Positions 60,701 through 64,000 of a DNA stretch of 64,000 nucleotides are shown piece after piece (position 1 is the first letter of the stretch; the number at the start of each line of letters is the position of its first letter). The notes below the pieces were generated by a model. That model had not been told where the DNA came from and ran no database searches. It saw only the letters and a program-made list of their open reading frames with translations. Position numbers and translations under genes: made by a program. The stretch is from Antedon bifida (Eukaryota > Echinodermata > Crinoidea > Comatulida > Antedonidae), in NCBI GenBank assembly GCA_963402885.1, contig OY727102.1:1674001-1738000 (forward strand). The letters are read 5' to 3'.

Positions 60701-62525
60701 TTGACAAGTAGATGATTGGTGTATATATGTTCTGCGTGTGTTCGTAGAGGTTAACAGATGATTGGTGTATATATGTTCTGCGTGTGTTCAAAGAGATATC
60801 ATAGATGATGTAGCATTATGATAGTAAATAACACCAATGATATCTAAAAACGCTATTGTTCTCACGCAATCGACCTTTTGCGAGCAACATGTGTTTTAAT
60901 AAGTCTTATTTTGGTTTTATTTTATCTTATCGCAACCATATTTTTAAAAAAATCATTTCGATGTTTTTTTTTGTAGGCCTCCCATTGACTTTGCAAACTA
61001 TCTTGGTTTCTCTGCCGCATATATTGATGTCTGTTCTGTCATAGCTGAACCTTCTATCTCAGAGGAAGCATCTGTGTCTTTTGTCACTCAAGTTATACCT
61101 GTTAACACACCAGGTAAAGTTTTAAAATTGCAATTTATGTGGGTAATACATTTGTACTTTTGTACATAATGTTCACAATAAATGATTTATAATAAGTACC
61201 ACAGTCAAACATGTACCGCAGTCAAACATGTATCGCAGTCAAACATGTATCGCAGTTAAATAAGTACTACAGTCAAATACGTATTGCAGTCAAACAAGTG
61301 CCGCAGTTAAATAAGTACCGCAGTTAAATAAGTACTGCAGTCATCAAACATGTACCGCAGTCAAACATGTACCGCATTCAAATAAGTACCGCACTCAAAT
61401 AAGTACCGCAGTCTATTAAGTGGTATTAAGTAGTATTGCTCAATGTATTATATAATTAAATAAAAATTAACTGACCTTCATTGTTGATTAATTACCTACA
61501 TTTTACTGATGTTCTCTATTTTTAAGTATGTATTAGTTTTGACTGTTATTGTAAGTCAAGGTTAAAGTCATTAATGTATGGAGATCACATTAGGTTTTGT
61601 GTGCCAGCAGGTATGGATACATTAAAATGAAATTCAATCAATTTGGTTTTGAACAGCTAATTTTATTCATTTTCATTTATTCTTTATTTCGTTTTCAAAT
61701 GTACATATACAGCATTACAGATACAAAGCTCTTTAATTAATATGCATAATTACATAATAAAACAATACAATAATAATACAAAAGCTCATGGACCACAAAC
61801 TGGTAATACGTGTACATTAAATTAAATCTCTCGGAGTAAAAATCCCCAGTTTGCATCCAGTGCTGAGCCGTGAAAGGCATTTCTCATAATGCACATAACC
61901 AGGATATTATAATACATTCTATGTTAAAGTGAGTCAACTAGGCAGTAGCAAAGTGGATAGAAACTCCCCCTCAAAACACAGGTGTAGTGGTGCGTAAACT
62001 CAGTAGAGGCTTAAGATTTAAAACTGACATAAACTGTACGTGATTGGCCGACAGCTGGAGCTCCATATTCGGTGGTTCCTCTCTATGGTGGCTTGAAAAA
62101 AATATTTAAATGATAACATTGATGACTGAACTTCCATTTATCGTAAAACTTACATATTGAAATTTATATTAACCGCTGGTTTAGTTTTATTATAATTTGA
62201 TATTTTTAAAACTGTAGCTGTAATATCTATAGATTTAGACTCAAGTTTCAGAAAGTTGTCATTTAGTTTTGTTTGTCACTAATAACATTGATTGTTATTT
62301 TAATGATGGTAACTACAATATTTTATTTATGCTTGCTCACATTGTAGGATTGTTATCCTCTCAAAACCAACAAGCACTCGAAGCCCAAGAAGAATCTTTT
62401 TTCACATGGCCTCAGTGTTATAAAGGTGAATTTGAGACCATCCTAGGAGCTAGGCAGTTTGGTATTACCAGGAACAGTCGTCTTGAGTACAATGAAAATT
62501 TACTCACTCGCAATATGCAAAAAAT
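460..62525 (+). CDS. LAMA1/2-like: Laminin subunit alpha (alpha-1/alpha-2 type), 55 exons, 3'-partial
   Basis: This gene encodes the alpha chain of a secreted laminin heterotrimer of the basement membrane. Fifty-five exons join in phase through GT-AG introns into 2757 codons plus two bases. The domain order is signal peptide, LN, LE, L4a, LE, L4b, LE, coiled coil, LG1, LG2, LG3 and the start of LG4. Two L4 domains plus LN mark the alpha-1/alpha-2 class (vertebrate LAMA1/LAMA2, fly wing blister) rather than alpha-3/alpha-5. Human alpha-2 has about 3120 residues, so roughly 360 residues, the rest of LG4 and all of LG5, must lie past position 64000. No frameshift or in-frame stop was found in any exon. 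Intron 1 is about 25.7 kb; most later introns are 0.2-1 kb. The exons were read by hand from splice signals, frame and similarity to known laminins. Whether it is closer to alpha-1 or alpha-2 cannot be decided, because the vertebrate pair arose by a later duplication. Confidence 0.97.
968..981 (+). repeat. Poly-G tract
   Basis: A run of 14 G residues sits in otherwise AT-rich intron sequence. It may vary in length and be error-prone in sequencing. Confidence 0.8.
4065..4100 (-). ncRNA. Hammerhead-ribozyme-like motif, copy 1
   Basis: Read on the minus strand, CTGAGGA is followed by a hairpin with a 6-bp stem (GATCAA/TTGATC) and then GAAACGTC. This follows the hammerhead core plan CUGANGA, stem II, GAAA, with a minimal self-complementary ACGU in place of helix III. 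One extra C lies between the core and the stem, so activity is doubtful. Such motifs are known at the ends of Penelope-like retroelements and retrozymes. A second copy at 47749-47783 has a different but also paired stem. Confidence 0.4.
7337..8113. mobile_element. Inverted-repeat DNA element with GGCCGG subterminal repeats
   Basis: The two ends are inverted copies (TAGACCCCATTTACACTT at the left, its complement at the right). Just inside, both ends carry several GGGCCGG/CCGGCCC-type units, likely transposase-binding repeats. The ends can be read as TA followed by GACCCC, so a TA target duplication is possible. Between about 7480 and 7870 the sequence changes to a more gene-like stretch with an open frame of 116 codons (7485-7835) that I do not recognise. 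No transposase domain is visible, so this looks non-autonomous. The superfamily is uncertain. Confidence 0.7.
11531..11772. repeat. 22-bp minisatellite, about 11 units
   Basis: The unit is close to CGAATTCCCCACTGCAGTTC plus two bases, repeated head to tail about 11 times with small changes and a few insertions. Each good unit contains GAATTC and most contain CTGCAG. It lies in intron 1 and has no visible coding role. Confidence 0.9.
13231..13374. mobile_element. Palindromic MITE, copy 1 (complete)
   Basis: This 144-bp element begins AAAGCTCTGTCTACACTATC and ends with the inverted copy. The interior also shows ATGTGATGTGCC and CATATATGG segments shared with copies at 56233-56352, 63685-63807 and 63836-63984. 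TA bases at both ends suggest a TA target duplication. It has no coding capacity. Confidence 0.85.
14104..14165. repeat. Short inverted repeat (hairpin)
   Basis: GTTCAGACCTATGGAGTT near the start is matched by its near-perfect complement at the end, around a palindromic GTACGCTGCGTAC centre. It is probably the end of a MITE. The matching outer end may be near 13945, where a similar GGAGTTATGCTTTCGTA segment occurs. Confidence 0.6.
14324..14850 (+). repeat. Left terminal inverted repeat of the transposon
   Basis: The outer part (to about 14575) is almost identical to the inverse of the right end, apart from a roughly 10-bp indel near the tip. Further in, the repeat breaks into degenerate units of about 145 bp, each starting ATATCTC or ATATCC and ending with a TCTGACCATTTGACC-like block. 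These inner units match their counterparts on the right only loosely. Confidence 0.85.
14957..15103 (-). pseudogene. Cysteine-rich (CXC-like) tail of the transposon protein, cut off by TGA
   Basis: Directly after the TGA that ends the main frame (15104-15106), the same frame continues for 48 codons to a TAA at 14957-14959. The peptide carries nine cysteines in the pattern C-x-C-x3-C-x4-C-x-C-x6-C-x3-C-x-C-x3-C followed by Glu-Asn. This resembles CXC (tesmin/TSO1-type) zinc-binding modules, likely for DNA binding. The frame match and the compact Cys pattern make it very likely that this was the original C-terminus and that one base change, for example CGA to TGA, made the stop. Programmed readthrough is an alternative but less likely. 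Confidence 0.7.
15104..16336 (-). CDS. FEN/XPG-like nuclease protein of the transposon (410 aa main frame)
   Basis: This is the largest single open frame in the window. Its protein keeps the layout of the FEN1/XPG (PIN-like) nuclease fold: an N-terminal ILIIDGM strand with Asp41, an acidic HTLEEGDQ block (Glu182, Glu183, Asp185), a [11 protein letters not shown] strand with Asp210 and Asp212, and a [12 protein letters not shown] segment (263-274) that resembles the GCD...GKG helix-hairpin-helix region. These acidic residues would hold the metal ions that cut DNA. The annotated start (Met1) is probably not the true one, because related coding sequence lies upstream in other frames; the downstream Cys-rich tail is cut off by TGA. 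The protein probably acts in transposition of its own element. Family assignment rests on motifs read by eye. Confidence 0.75.
   Translation of the reverse strand: MIMLSGKSKVLQSITELPLPDNVSRPVQKDDTKAASILIIDGMCVVNMVKKVSDKFNASDFASEFVNLIVGMSKPYDEVRLLFDQYLSGSLKESTRDKRTQKTTTIHYHVNDNTEIKNIKTFLSHIENKAELTKYLSEKILNHFKNNTKKVLVTHHTSMMANCNLSEIIMMPEMTHGQHTLEEGDQLVLLNAFDCMNKDPSANVDIFSVDTDVFILLTGSYPLLPPMTTFCRKRGEKIPIWECYYRLGKQISAALIGWYAFKGTDNTGTFAGKGVSAHFKALMKCDDEILDAFAVYGLTSEIPNWIFRQMERYVCILSVLLRSRQIYVTDLRWMLFAQKGKEGQQLPPTIGTLRPHVERAYYMSIVWNSSCKPTLSIPPATDYSWQREDGHLRPVFCNNPPAPEALLEIR
16343..16693 (-). pseudogene. Frameshifted N-terminal part of the transposon protein
   Basis: A 75-codon frame (16466-16693) begins [10 protein letters not shown] and includes [12 protein letters not shown]. 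Coding-like sequence then continues in other frames: [16 protein letters not shown], then [19 protein letters not shown], then [14 protein letters not shown] leading into the main frame at 16336. At least two small frameshifts are needed to connect them, so the gene is broken here. A short intron is possible but no good donor and acceptor pair was seen. Confidence 0.6.
16790..17353 (-). repeat. Right terminal inverted repeat of the transposon
   Basis: This is the inverse of the left end. The outer part (about 17100-17353) is nearly identical to 14324-14575, including an AATGGCCGC block. The inner part holds two further degenerate units with GGTCAAAGGTCA-like motifs. The open frame at 16776-17042 lies inside this repeat and is not a gene. 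Confidence 0.85.
18130..18200 (+). repeat. Possible tRNA-derived SINE fragment
   Basis: GGTCCAGGGTTCAATTC resembles a tRNA B box (GGTTCAANNC). There is no good A box or cloverleaf, so it is not a tRNA gene. It resembles the B-box region of the SINE at 42584-42849. Confidence 0.4.
21407..21637. repeat. Hairpin flanked by direct repeats (MITE-like)
   Basis: Arms at 21461-21492 and 21561-21592 are inverted copies (CTTTTCATTCACTTCATC against GATGAAGTAAATGAAAAG). A direct repeat (ATTTATTAACATTGGCAGA and a few following bases) lies just outside the left arm and again after the right arm. The layout suggests an insertion that copied its target, or a larger rearranged repeat. Confidence 0.6.
26281..36481 (+). 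CDS. LAMA1/2-like: Laminin alpha exons 2-5: LN domain (residues 26-298)
   Basis: Exons are 26281-26573, 34113-34418, 34925-35041 and 36380-36481. The LN (laminin N-terminal) domain joins other laminin short arms to form the basement-membrane polymer. Diagnostic segments are NATCG, an NPQC-like [90 protein letters not shown] and [15 protein letters not shown]. The last begins the first LE repeat. Each matches vertebrate alpha-1/alpha-2 almost residue for residue, and all four exons end in phase 0. Intron 2 (26574-34112) is 7.5 kb. A polymerising LN domain is expected because its conserved core is intact. Confidence 0.95.
29660..29736. promoter_or_regulatory. Three perfect AACCGGTT sites (Grainyhead-type motif)
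   Basis: AACCGGTT occurs at 29660-29667, 29704-29711 and 29729-29736, with near-matches AACCGTTT at 29491 and AACCAGTT at 29803. AACCGGTT is the known consensus of Grainyhead-like epithelial transcription factors. The sites could form an enhancer in the laminin intron. They could equally be subterminal repeats of a transposon, since the surrounding 29270-29830 looks different in base content from its neighbours. Confidence 0.4.
29991..30070. repeat. Imperfect hairpin
   Basis: CGCAACGCAAGTAATTTGAC at the left is answered at the right by GATTGGTCAACT...TTGCATTGCG, forming an imperfect inverted repeat of about 80 bp. It is likely a small MITE or a MITE end. Confidence 0.5.
31095..31334 (+). repeat. 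Dispersed repeat, copy 1
   Basis: This segment matches 62766-63050 in the opposite orientation. Long shared blocks include AAGTGACTGAGGCTAAATAA, CTGCAATTGTTGGTTTTATT, TTTTGGCCTTCCAAAAA and CCTGGGACAGTAAATTACC. It appears to be a non-coding transposable-element fragment. The 98-codon open frame across it is not a gene. Confidence 0.8.
34419..37291 (+). other. Introns 3 to 5
   Basis: Introns are 34419-34924, 35042-36379 and 36482-37291. They are AT-rich, with standard splice ends. I see no repeat or gene in them beyond simple AT-rich tracts. Confidence 0.7.
37292..39334 (+). CDS. LAMA1/2-like: Laminin alpha exons 6-10: first LE block (residues 299-536)
   Basis: Exons are 37292-37409, 37806-38015, 38359-38447, 38666-38821 and 39194-39334. 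They encode laminin-type EGF repeats, each with eight cysteines, forming the stiff rod between LN and L4a. Recognisable segments are [68 protein letters not shown] and [11 protein letters not shown], which runs into L4a. Phases are 1, 1, 0, 0, 0 and all junctions restore cysteine spacing. The stretch between CQCNPIGT and the next exon is shorter than in vertebrates but keeps frame. Confidence 0.95.
37681..37747. repeat. Palindromic repeat in intron 6
   Basis: ATTCTTGAAGAGGGACTAA at the left pairs with TTAGTCCCCTTTCAAGAAT at the right around a short loop with its own GGACTAAAGTTAGTCC. It is probably a MITE or MITE end lying just before exon 7. Confidence 0.7.
38890..39125 (+). repeat. tRNA-derived SINE, copy with 3' tail
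   Basis: The 5' part (GTGGAGTTGTGG, a TTCTGGGTTCTAGTC B-box-like block, ACAACTCCACTCCC) matches the SINE at 42584-42849. The 3' part (GGATAGTGAATGAATTCACT, GGTTATCC, CAATTTGCC) matches the fragment at 46796-46890. It ends in an A-rich tail and lies in intron 9. Confidence 0.7.
39380..39445 (+). repeat. Short repeat tail (TTATATAGCGCC)
   Basis: The segment has repeated ATCA units and then CGATTTATATAGCGCC, a block also seen as TTATATAGCGCC at 47870. Such blocks are found in SINE tails of many marine animals. It starts a short distance inside intron 10. Confidence 0.4.
39586..40853 (+). CDS. LAMA1/2-like: Laminin alpha exons 11-14: L4a domain (residues 537-740)
   Basis: Exons are 39586-39753, 39953-40048, 40237-40466 and 40736-40853. 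The laminin IV (L4) domain is a globular insert between the two halves of an LE repeat. Diagnostic segments are [40 protein letters not shown], a [18 protein letters not shown] strand, and [13 protein letters not shown], where the interrupted LE repeat resumes. In vertebrate alpha-2 the last reads CQCPPGYTGSSCE. All exon phases fit (0, 0, 2, 0). Confidence 0.94.
41314..45859 (+). CDS. LAMA1/2-like: Laminin alpha exons 15-24: middle LE block (residues 741-1185)
   Basis: Exons are 41314-41427, 41765-41892, 42322-42408, 42955-43172, 43581-43687, 43851-44031, 44382-44512, 44892-44956, 45165-45327 and 45719-45859. They encode a long run of LE repeats between L4a and L4b. Typical segments are [92 protein letters not shown] and [10 protein letters not shown]. 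The order and spacing match vertebrate alpha-1/alpha-2. The lengths of the first three exons (114, 128 and 87 bp) are the same as those of exons 28-30. Confidence 0.94.
42431..42515. repeat. TCA/TCG microsatellite
   Basis: A run of TCATCA and TCATCG triplets starts about 20 bp after the exon 17 donor. The Ser-rich and His-rich open frames crossing it are artefacts of the repeat. Confidence 0.9.
42584..42849 (+). repeat. tRNA-derived SINE flanked by a direct repeat
   Basis: The segment begins GGAGCTGTTGCCTTGTGGC, has an A-box-like TGGCTAACATGC and a B box in GGTCCGGGGTTCAATCAC, followed by the ACTCCACTCCC block of the family. The sequence CTGAGAGGGTA lies on both sides (42571-42582 and 42850-42861), which fits a target-site duplication. 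It lies in intron 17. Confidence 0.7.
46112..47213 (+). CDS. LAMA1/2-like: Laminin alpha exons 25-27: L4b domain (residues 1186-1375)
   Basis: Exons are 46112-46285, 46495-46653 and 46977-47213. This is the second laminin IV domain. Segments include [47 protein letters not shown] and [13 protein letters not shown], parallel to those of L4a. Presence of this second L4 separates alpha-1/alpha-2-type chains from other alpha chains with LN domains. All three exons end in phase 0. Compared with L4a, the second half is spread over two exons instead of three. Confidence 0.94.
46796..46890 (+). repeat. SINE 3' fragment
   Basis: GATTGCCACCTTTGAGAATG, GATAGTGAATGAATTCACTT and GGTTATCCTTGGCAATTTG match the 3' part of the SINE at 38890-39125, followed by an A-rich tail. 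The 5' part is missing. It lies in intron 26. Confidence 0.7.
47489..48994 (+). CDS. LAMA1/2-like: Laminin alpha exons 28-31: third LE block (residues 1376-1549)
   Basis: Exons are 47489-47602, 48059-48186, 48489-48575 and 48801-48994. They encode the LE repeats between L4b and the coiled coil. Segments include [62 protein letters not shown] and [15 protein letters not shown]. Exon lengths 114, 128 and 87 and their phases repeat those of exons 15-17 after L4a. The last exon is shorter than exon 18, because the LE run ends here. Confidence 0.94.
47749..47783 (-). ncRNA. Hammerhead-ribozyme-like motif, copy 2
   Basis: On the minus strand CTAATGA is followed by a hairpin with a 7-bp stem (ACGACCT/AGGTCGT) and then GAAACGTCG. 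The plan is the same as at 4065-4100, with a different stem sequence that still pairs. A core G is replaced by A, so this copy is likely inactive. It lies in intron 28 next to a repeat tail (TTATATAGCGCC near 47870). Confidence 0.4.
49271..53575 (+). CDS. LAMA1/2-like: Laminin alpha exons 32-42: coiled-coil domain (residues 1550-2114)
   Basis: Exons are 49271-49410, 49674-49775, 49875-49986, 50400-50553, 50813-51023, 51424-51540, 51875-52032, 52257-52395, 52530-52752, 52970-53152 and 53421-53575. This long alpha-helical region joins beta and gamma chains into the laminin long arm. It opens with Cys1551 and Cys1556 in [14 protein letters not shown], matching the conserved CxxxxCTG of vertebrate alpha chains; these cysteines link the three chains. 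The rest is rich in Ala, Glu, Lys, Gln and Leu with heptad-like spacing (for example [18 protein letters not shown]) and almost no Cys. Sequence similarity is low, as is usual here, so these exon borders rest mainly on frame, phase and splice sites. Confidence 0.88.
53690..53800 (+). repeat. Possible tRNA-derived SINE fragment in intron 42
   Basis: TAGCTTAGTGGAGAACATGC resembles a tRNA A-box region, followed by a weak CACAGGTTGC block. No cloverleaf can be drawn, so it is not called a tRNA gene. Confidence 0.35.
53888..55850 (+). CDS. LAMA1/2-like: Laminin alpha exons 43-46: LG1 domain (residues 2115-2306)
   Basis: Exons are 53888-54031, 54313-54443, 54929-55106 and 55729-55850. LG domains are beta-sandwiches; LG1-3 with the coiled-coil end bind integrins. 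Markers are [14 protein letters not shown] (vertebrate VSSGGDCIRTYKP), [52 protein letters not shown] and [10 protein letters not shown], ending in a NNCSLCSRA pair of cysteines like vertebrate CKGC. Phases are 0, 2, 0, 2. Confidence 0.94.
54661..54801. repeat. TCA/TCG microsatellite in intron 44
   Basis: About 140 bp of TCATCA, TCGTCA and CACTA triplets. The Met-rich minus-strand open frame across it is an artefact of the repeat. Confidence 0.9.
55288..55590. repeat. AT microsatellites and possible retroelement tail in intron 45
   Basis: Short (AT)n tracts occur near 55291, 55421 and 55478. A duplicated block (GAGTTGAAAGAATTTGAATA) occurs at about 55270 and 55460. From 55486 a run of TTCAA units leads into AAAATTCTTTAATCATCCC, similar to 3' tails of CR1/L2-like LINEs. 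No reverse transcriptase coding sequence is present. Confidence 0.5.
56233..56352. mobile_element. MITE copy 2 (right end missing)
   Basis: The segment begins AAGCCTTGTCTACACTATC and shares ATGTGATGTGCCCATATATG with copy 1. It lacks the inverted right end, so it is truncated or rearranged. It lies in intron 46. Confidence 0.75.
56505..58478 (+). CDS. LAMA1/2-like: Laminin alpha exons 47-50: LG2 domain (residues 2306-2484)
   Basis: Exons are 56505-56655, 56987-57131, 57745-57862 and 58358-58478. Markers are [12 protein letters not shown] at the start of the domain, [53 protein letters not shown] and [10 protein letters not shown], ending VGCVEQ. The two cysteines near the end are the usual LG disulfide. 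Phases are 0, 1, 2, 0. The exon 50 segment MRTPYRGCM matches vertebrate alpha-1/alpha-2 SRTPYNILS-type text in position only, so fine detail is diverged. Confidence 0.93.
58840..61113 (+). CDS. LAMA1/2-like: Laminin alpha exons 51-54: LG3 domain with basic cleavage site (residues 2485-2699)
   Basis: Exons are 58840-59013, 59858-60006, 60408-60590 and 60977-61113. Markers are [83 protein letters not shown] and [19 protein letters not shown]. Exon 51 encodes RKRR at residues 2532-2535 (bases 58981-58992), a furin-type site in the same loop as the RRKRRQ site of vertebrate alpha-2. Cleavage there leaves a non-covalently held LG3 in the vertebrate protein. Exon 54 also carries the start of the LG3-LG4 linker. 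Confidence 0.93.
59023..59160. repeat. Tandem duplication, period about 69 bp, two copies
   Basis: Two near-identical units (TTTTTGCTGAAATTG through CAAAATGCATTTTATT) follow the exon 51 donor directly. They differ at a few sites only, so the duplication looks recent. Confidence 0.85.
60710..60801. repeat. Tandem duplication, period 46 bp, two copies
   Basis: The unit AGATGATTGGTGTATATATG with TTCTGCGTGTGTTC after it occurs twice in a row in intron 53. Confidence 0.85.
61194..61415. repeat. 17-bp minisatellite, about 13 units
   Basis: The unit is close to GTACCGCAGTCAAACAT, with variants ATAAGTACCGCAGTTAA. About 13 imperfect units lie in intron 54, with one short insertion. Confidence 0.85.
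62348..62525 (+). CDS. LAMA1/2-like: Laminin alpha exon 55: LG3-LG4 linker and start of LG4 (residues 2699-2757)
   Basis: The exon starts in phase with exon 54 (a glycine codon across the junction) and encodes a linker followed by [28 protein letters not shown]. This corresponds to vertebrate alpha-2 segments near GSKQFGLSRNSHI, the opening of LG4. The exon ends in phase 2 at a GTAAGT donor (62526). The next exon is not in the window, so the dystroglycan-binding LG4-LG5 pair cannot be judged. Confidence 0.9.
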
Positions 62526-62765
62526 GTAAGTACACACTGTTTGATATAGTTCATAGTTCATAGTTCATTTTATTTGTCCAAAAGGAAATTATGTTGACAT
62601 ACAATTGCTCACAATTAGTTGAAGGTTAGTAACACAGAAAAAGACAAAAATATTTGAAAAATACAACAGAGCTACAATATTACTCTGATAAACAATGAAA
62701 TTAACTTAGTTGATGAATTATAAAGTATTGATTAATTGAATAAATGATTTAATTATATTACACCC

Positions 62766-63050
62766 TTTGAAGACGTGGCCCATATCCCATATGTGGTAAT
62801 TTACTGTCCCAGGATGTGAGGCCTTTGTACAGGTTGACTTTTTGGGGTCACTGAATTGCACTTTTTGAGCATTTCACCTTTGACCTACATCAAACAAAAA
62901 AAAATGCAATTTTTGGAAGGCCAAAACATTTCACATAACAATAAAACCAACAATTGCAGAAAGTTACGGTCATAAAAATGTATTTTCCATTTTTCTTAAA
63001 CCTATTAAAAATACTTTATTTAGCCTCAGTCACTTGGGGTAAAAACCTTG
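62766..63050 (-). repeat. Dispersed repeat, copy 2 (inverted relative to copy 1)
   Basis: The reverse complement matches 31095-31334 over nearly its whole length. This copy has about 45 extra bases, including a GGTCAAAGGTGAAATG block. No coding potential is apparent. Confidence 0.8.
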
Positions 63051-63684
63051 CGTCTTCAAAAATTACTGAAGAGGTTAAATCTTTGTCACTTTCGGTGTTA
63101 TTGATGTGTTATGAGAGAAAAAAACAGCATGTCCGCAGGTGGTATAGTTGTCCATTGAAAAAAGAAATAAAATGGTGGAAATTTGATGGTTAGTTTAATT
63201 ACGTGAAAAATTCCCTTGCCTCTGGTTATTTGGAGTCAGTTTTATACTATGTTATTTACTAGAATTTAAATCATGATTAAAGTTGAACAAAAACAATGGT
63301 CACAGATGTCCAATTGATATGGTCTGCATTGTCCATTTGAAAAATGAAATAAAATGCTGAAATTAGGATAGATTGATTATTTACCTGAGAAGTACTAATG
63401 TTTAGAATACCATCTGTTGCAATGTTGATTTTGTTAACGATTGATTGATACCGAAAAATGAATGATACCGAATGCCGCAAAGGACCTTTGTTATTATAAA
63501 CACAATAATATTTATTACAATTAAATTATTTATTATTAACCAGATAGATATTTTATAAAATTGTTTTTCAGAAAGAAATAGTATTTGTATTCCGTCAATA
63601 ATACTATTTATTGGTGCTCAGAACTTATAATGTATACTTTTGAAAATGTCATTCAACAGTACGTTGATATCGACAAAAATGTTA

Positions 63685-63807
63685 TTAAGCACTGTCTAAA
63701 CTATCAAACTAGTTTTACAAAAAAAACTGTGATGTGCCCAAATATGGTAGTGATTTTACATCATCATGTCCATATATGAGCACATCACATTCATTTTGTC
63801 ACATCAT
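63685..63807. mobile_element. MITE copy 3 (right end missing)
   Basis: The copy starts AAGCACTGTCTAAACTATC and keeps the interior but lacks the inverted right end. The flanking TGATATCGACAAAAA is repeated before copy 4, so copies 3 and 4 look like a tandem duplication of about 150 bp. Confidence 0.75.
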
Positions 63808-63835
63808 TCAAGACATTGATATCGACAAAAAATGT

Positions 63836-63984
63836 TTATTAAGGACTGTCTACACTATCAAACTAGTTTCACAAACAAAAGTGTGATGTGCCCCATGGCA
63901 GTGATATGACATCATCATGTCCATATATGGGCACATCACATTCATTTTGTCAAATAAAGTTTGATAGTGTAGACAGAGCTTTAA
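63836..63984. mobile_element. MITE copy 4 (complete)
   Basis: The copy runs from AAGGACTGTCTACACTATC to GATAGTGTAGACAGAGCTTT, with both inverted ends present. It closely matches copy 1 and copy 3. Confidence 0.8.
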
Positions 63985-64000
63985 GAACGTATATACCATT

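Larger units (their letters stand above)
62526..64000 (+). other. Start of intron 55 (runs past the window)
   Basis: No further laminin exon was found to the end of the window. The stretch holds a GTTCATAGTTCATAG tract near 62550 with a retroelement-tail-like TTTATTTGTCC, a dispersed repeat (62766-63050) and two MITE copies (63685-63984). Confidence 0.7.

Noticed and set aside
63553-63640. Possible next laminin exon after a TTTTTCAG
   Set aside because: The reading frame after the acceptor meets a stop at once and there is no LG4 similarity.

Overview
The window is animal genomic DNA, AT-rich, and almost all of it belongs to one gene on the + strand. That gene is a laminin alpha chain of the alpha-1/alpha-2 type. 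Fifty-five exons can be placed from 460 to 62525. All have GT-AG borders and matching phases, and they join into one open frame of 2757 codons plus two bases. The order is signal peptide, LN domain, LE repeats, L4a, LE repeats, L4b, LE repeats, coiled coil, LG1, LG2, LG3 and the start of LG4. The rest of LG4 and all of LG5 lie beyond the window, so the gene is 3'-partial here. The two L4 domains, the intron-rich structure and the close match to vertebrate LAMA1/LAMA2 fit an invertebrate, probably a marine deuterostome. An echinoderm is my guess; the species cannot be read from the sequence.

Layout: 1-459 is upstream sequence or 5' UTR. Exon 1 (460-535) codes only for the signal peptide. Intron 1 (about 25.7 kb) holds most of the mobile DNA: a hammerhead-like RNA motif (4065-4100), a 777-bp inverted-repeat element rich in GGCCGG (7337-8113), a 22-bp minisatellite (11531-11772), a palindromic MITE (13231-13374) and a 3-kb DNA transposon (14321-17356). 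LN exons follow at 26281-36481, split by a 7.5-kb intron 2 that contains three perfect AACCGGTT sites. From 37292 to 62525 the exons are dense, with short introns carrying SINE fragments, hairpins, microsatellites and minisatellites. From 62526 to 64000 there is only intron, ending in two tandem MITE copies.

The most unusual item is the transposon in intron 1. It has long terminal inverted repeats built from internal sub-repeats of about 145 bp. Its single minus-strand gene combines a FEN/XPG-like nuclease region with a nine-cysteine CXC-like tail. That gene is broken by an in-frame TGA and by frameshifts near its 5' end. It recalls the Academ superfamily, but the assignment needs a search.

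Only the laminin gene has a clear host function. It encodes the long chain of a heterotrimeric basement-membrane protein: LN for network assembly, the coiled coil for joining beta and gamma chains, and LG domains for cell-surface receptors. A basic RKRR site in LG3 sits where vertebrate alpha-2 is cleaved by furin-type proteases.
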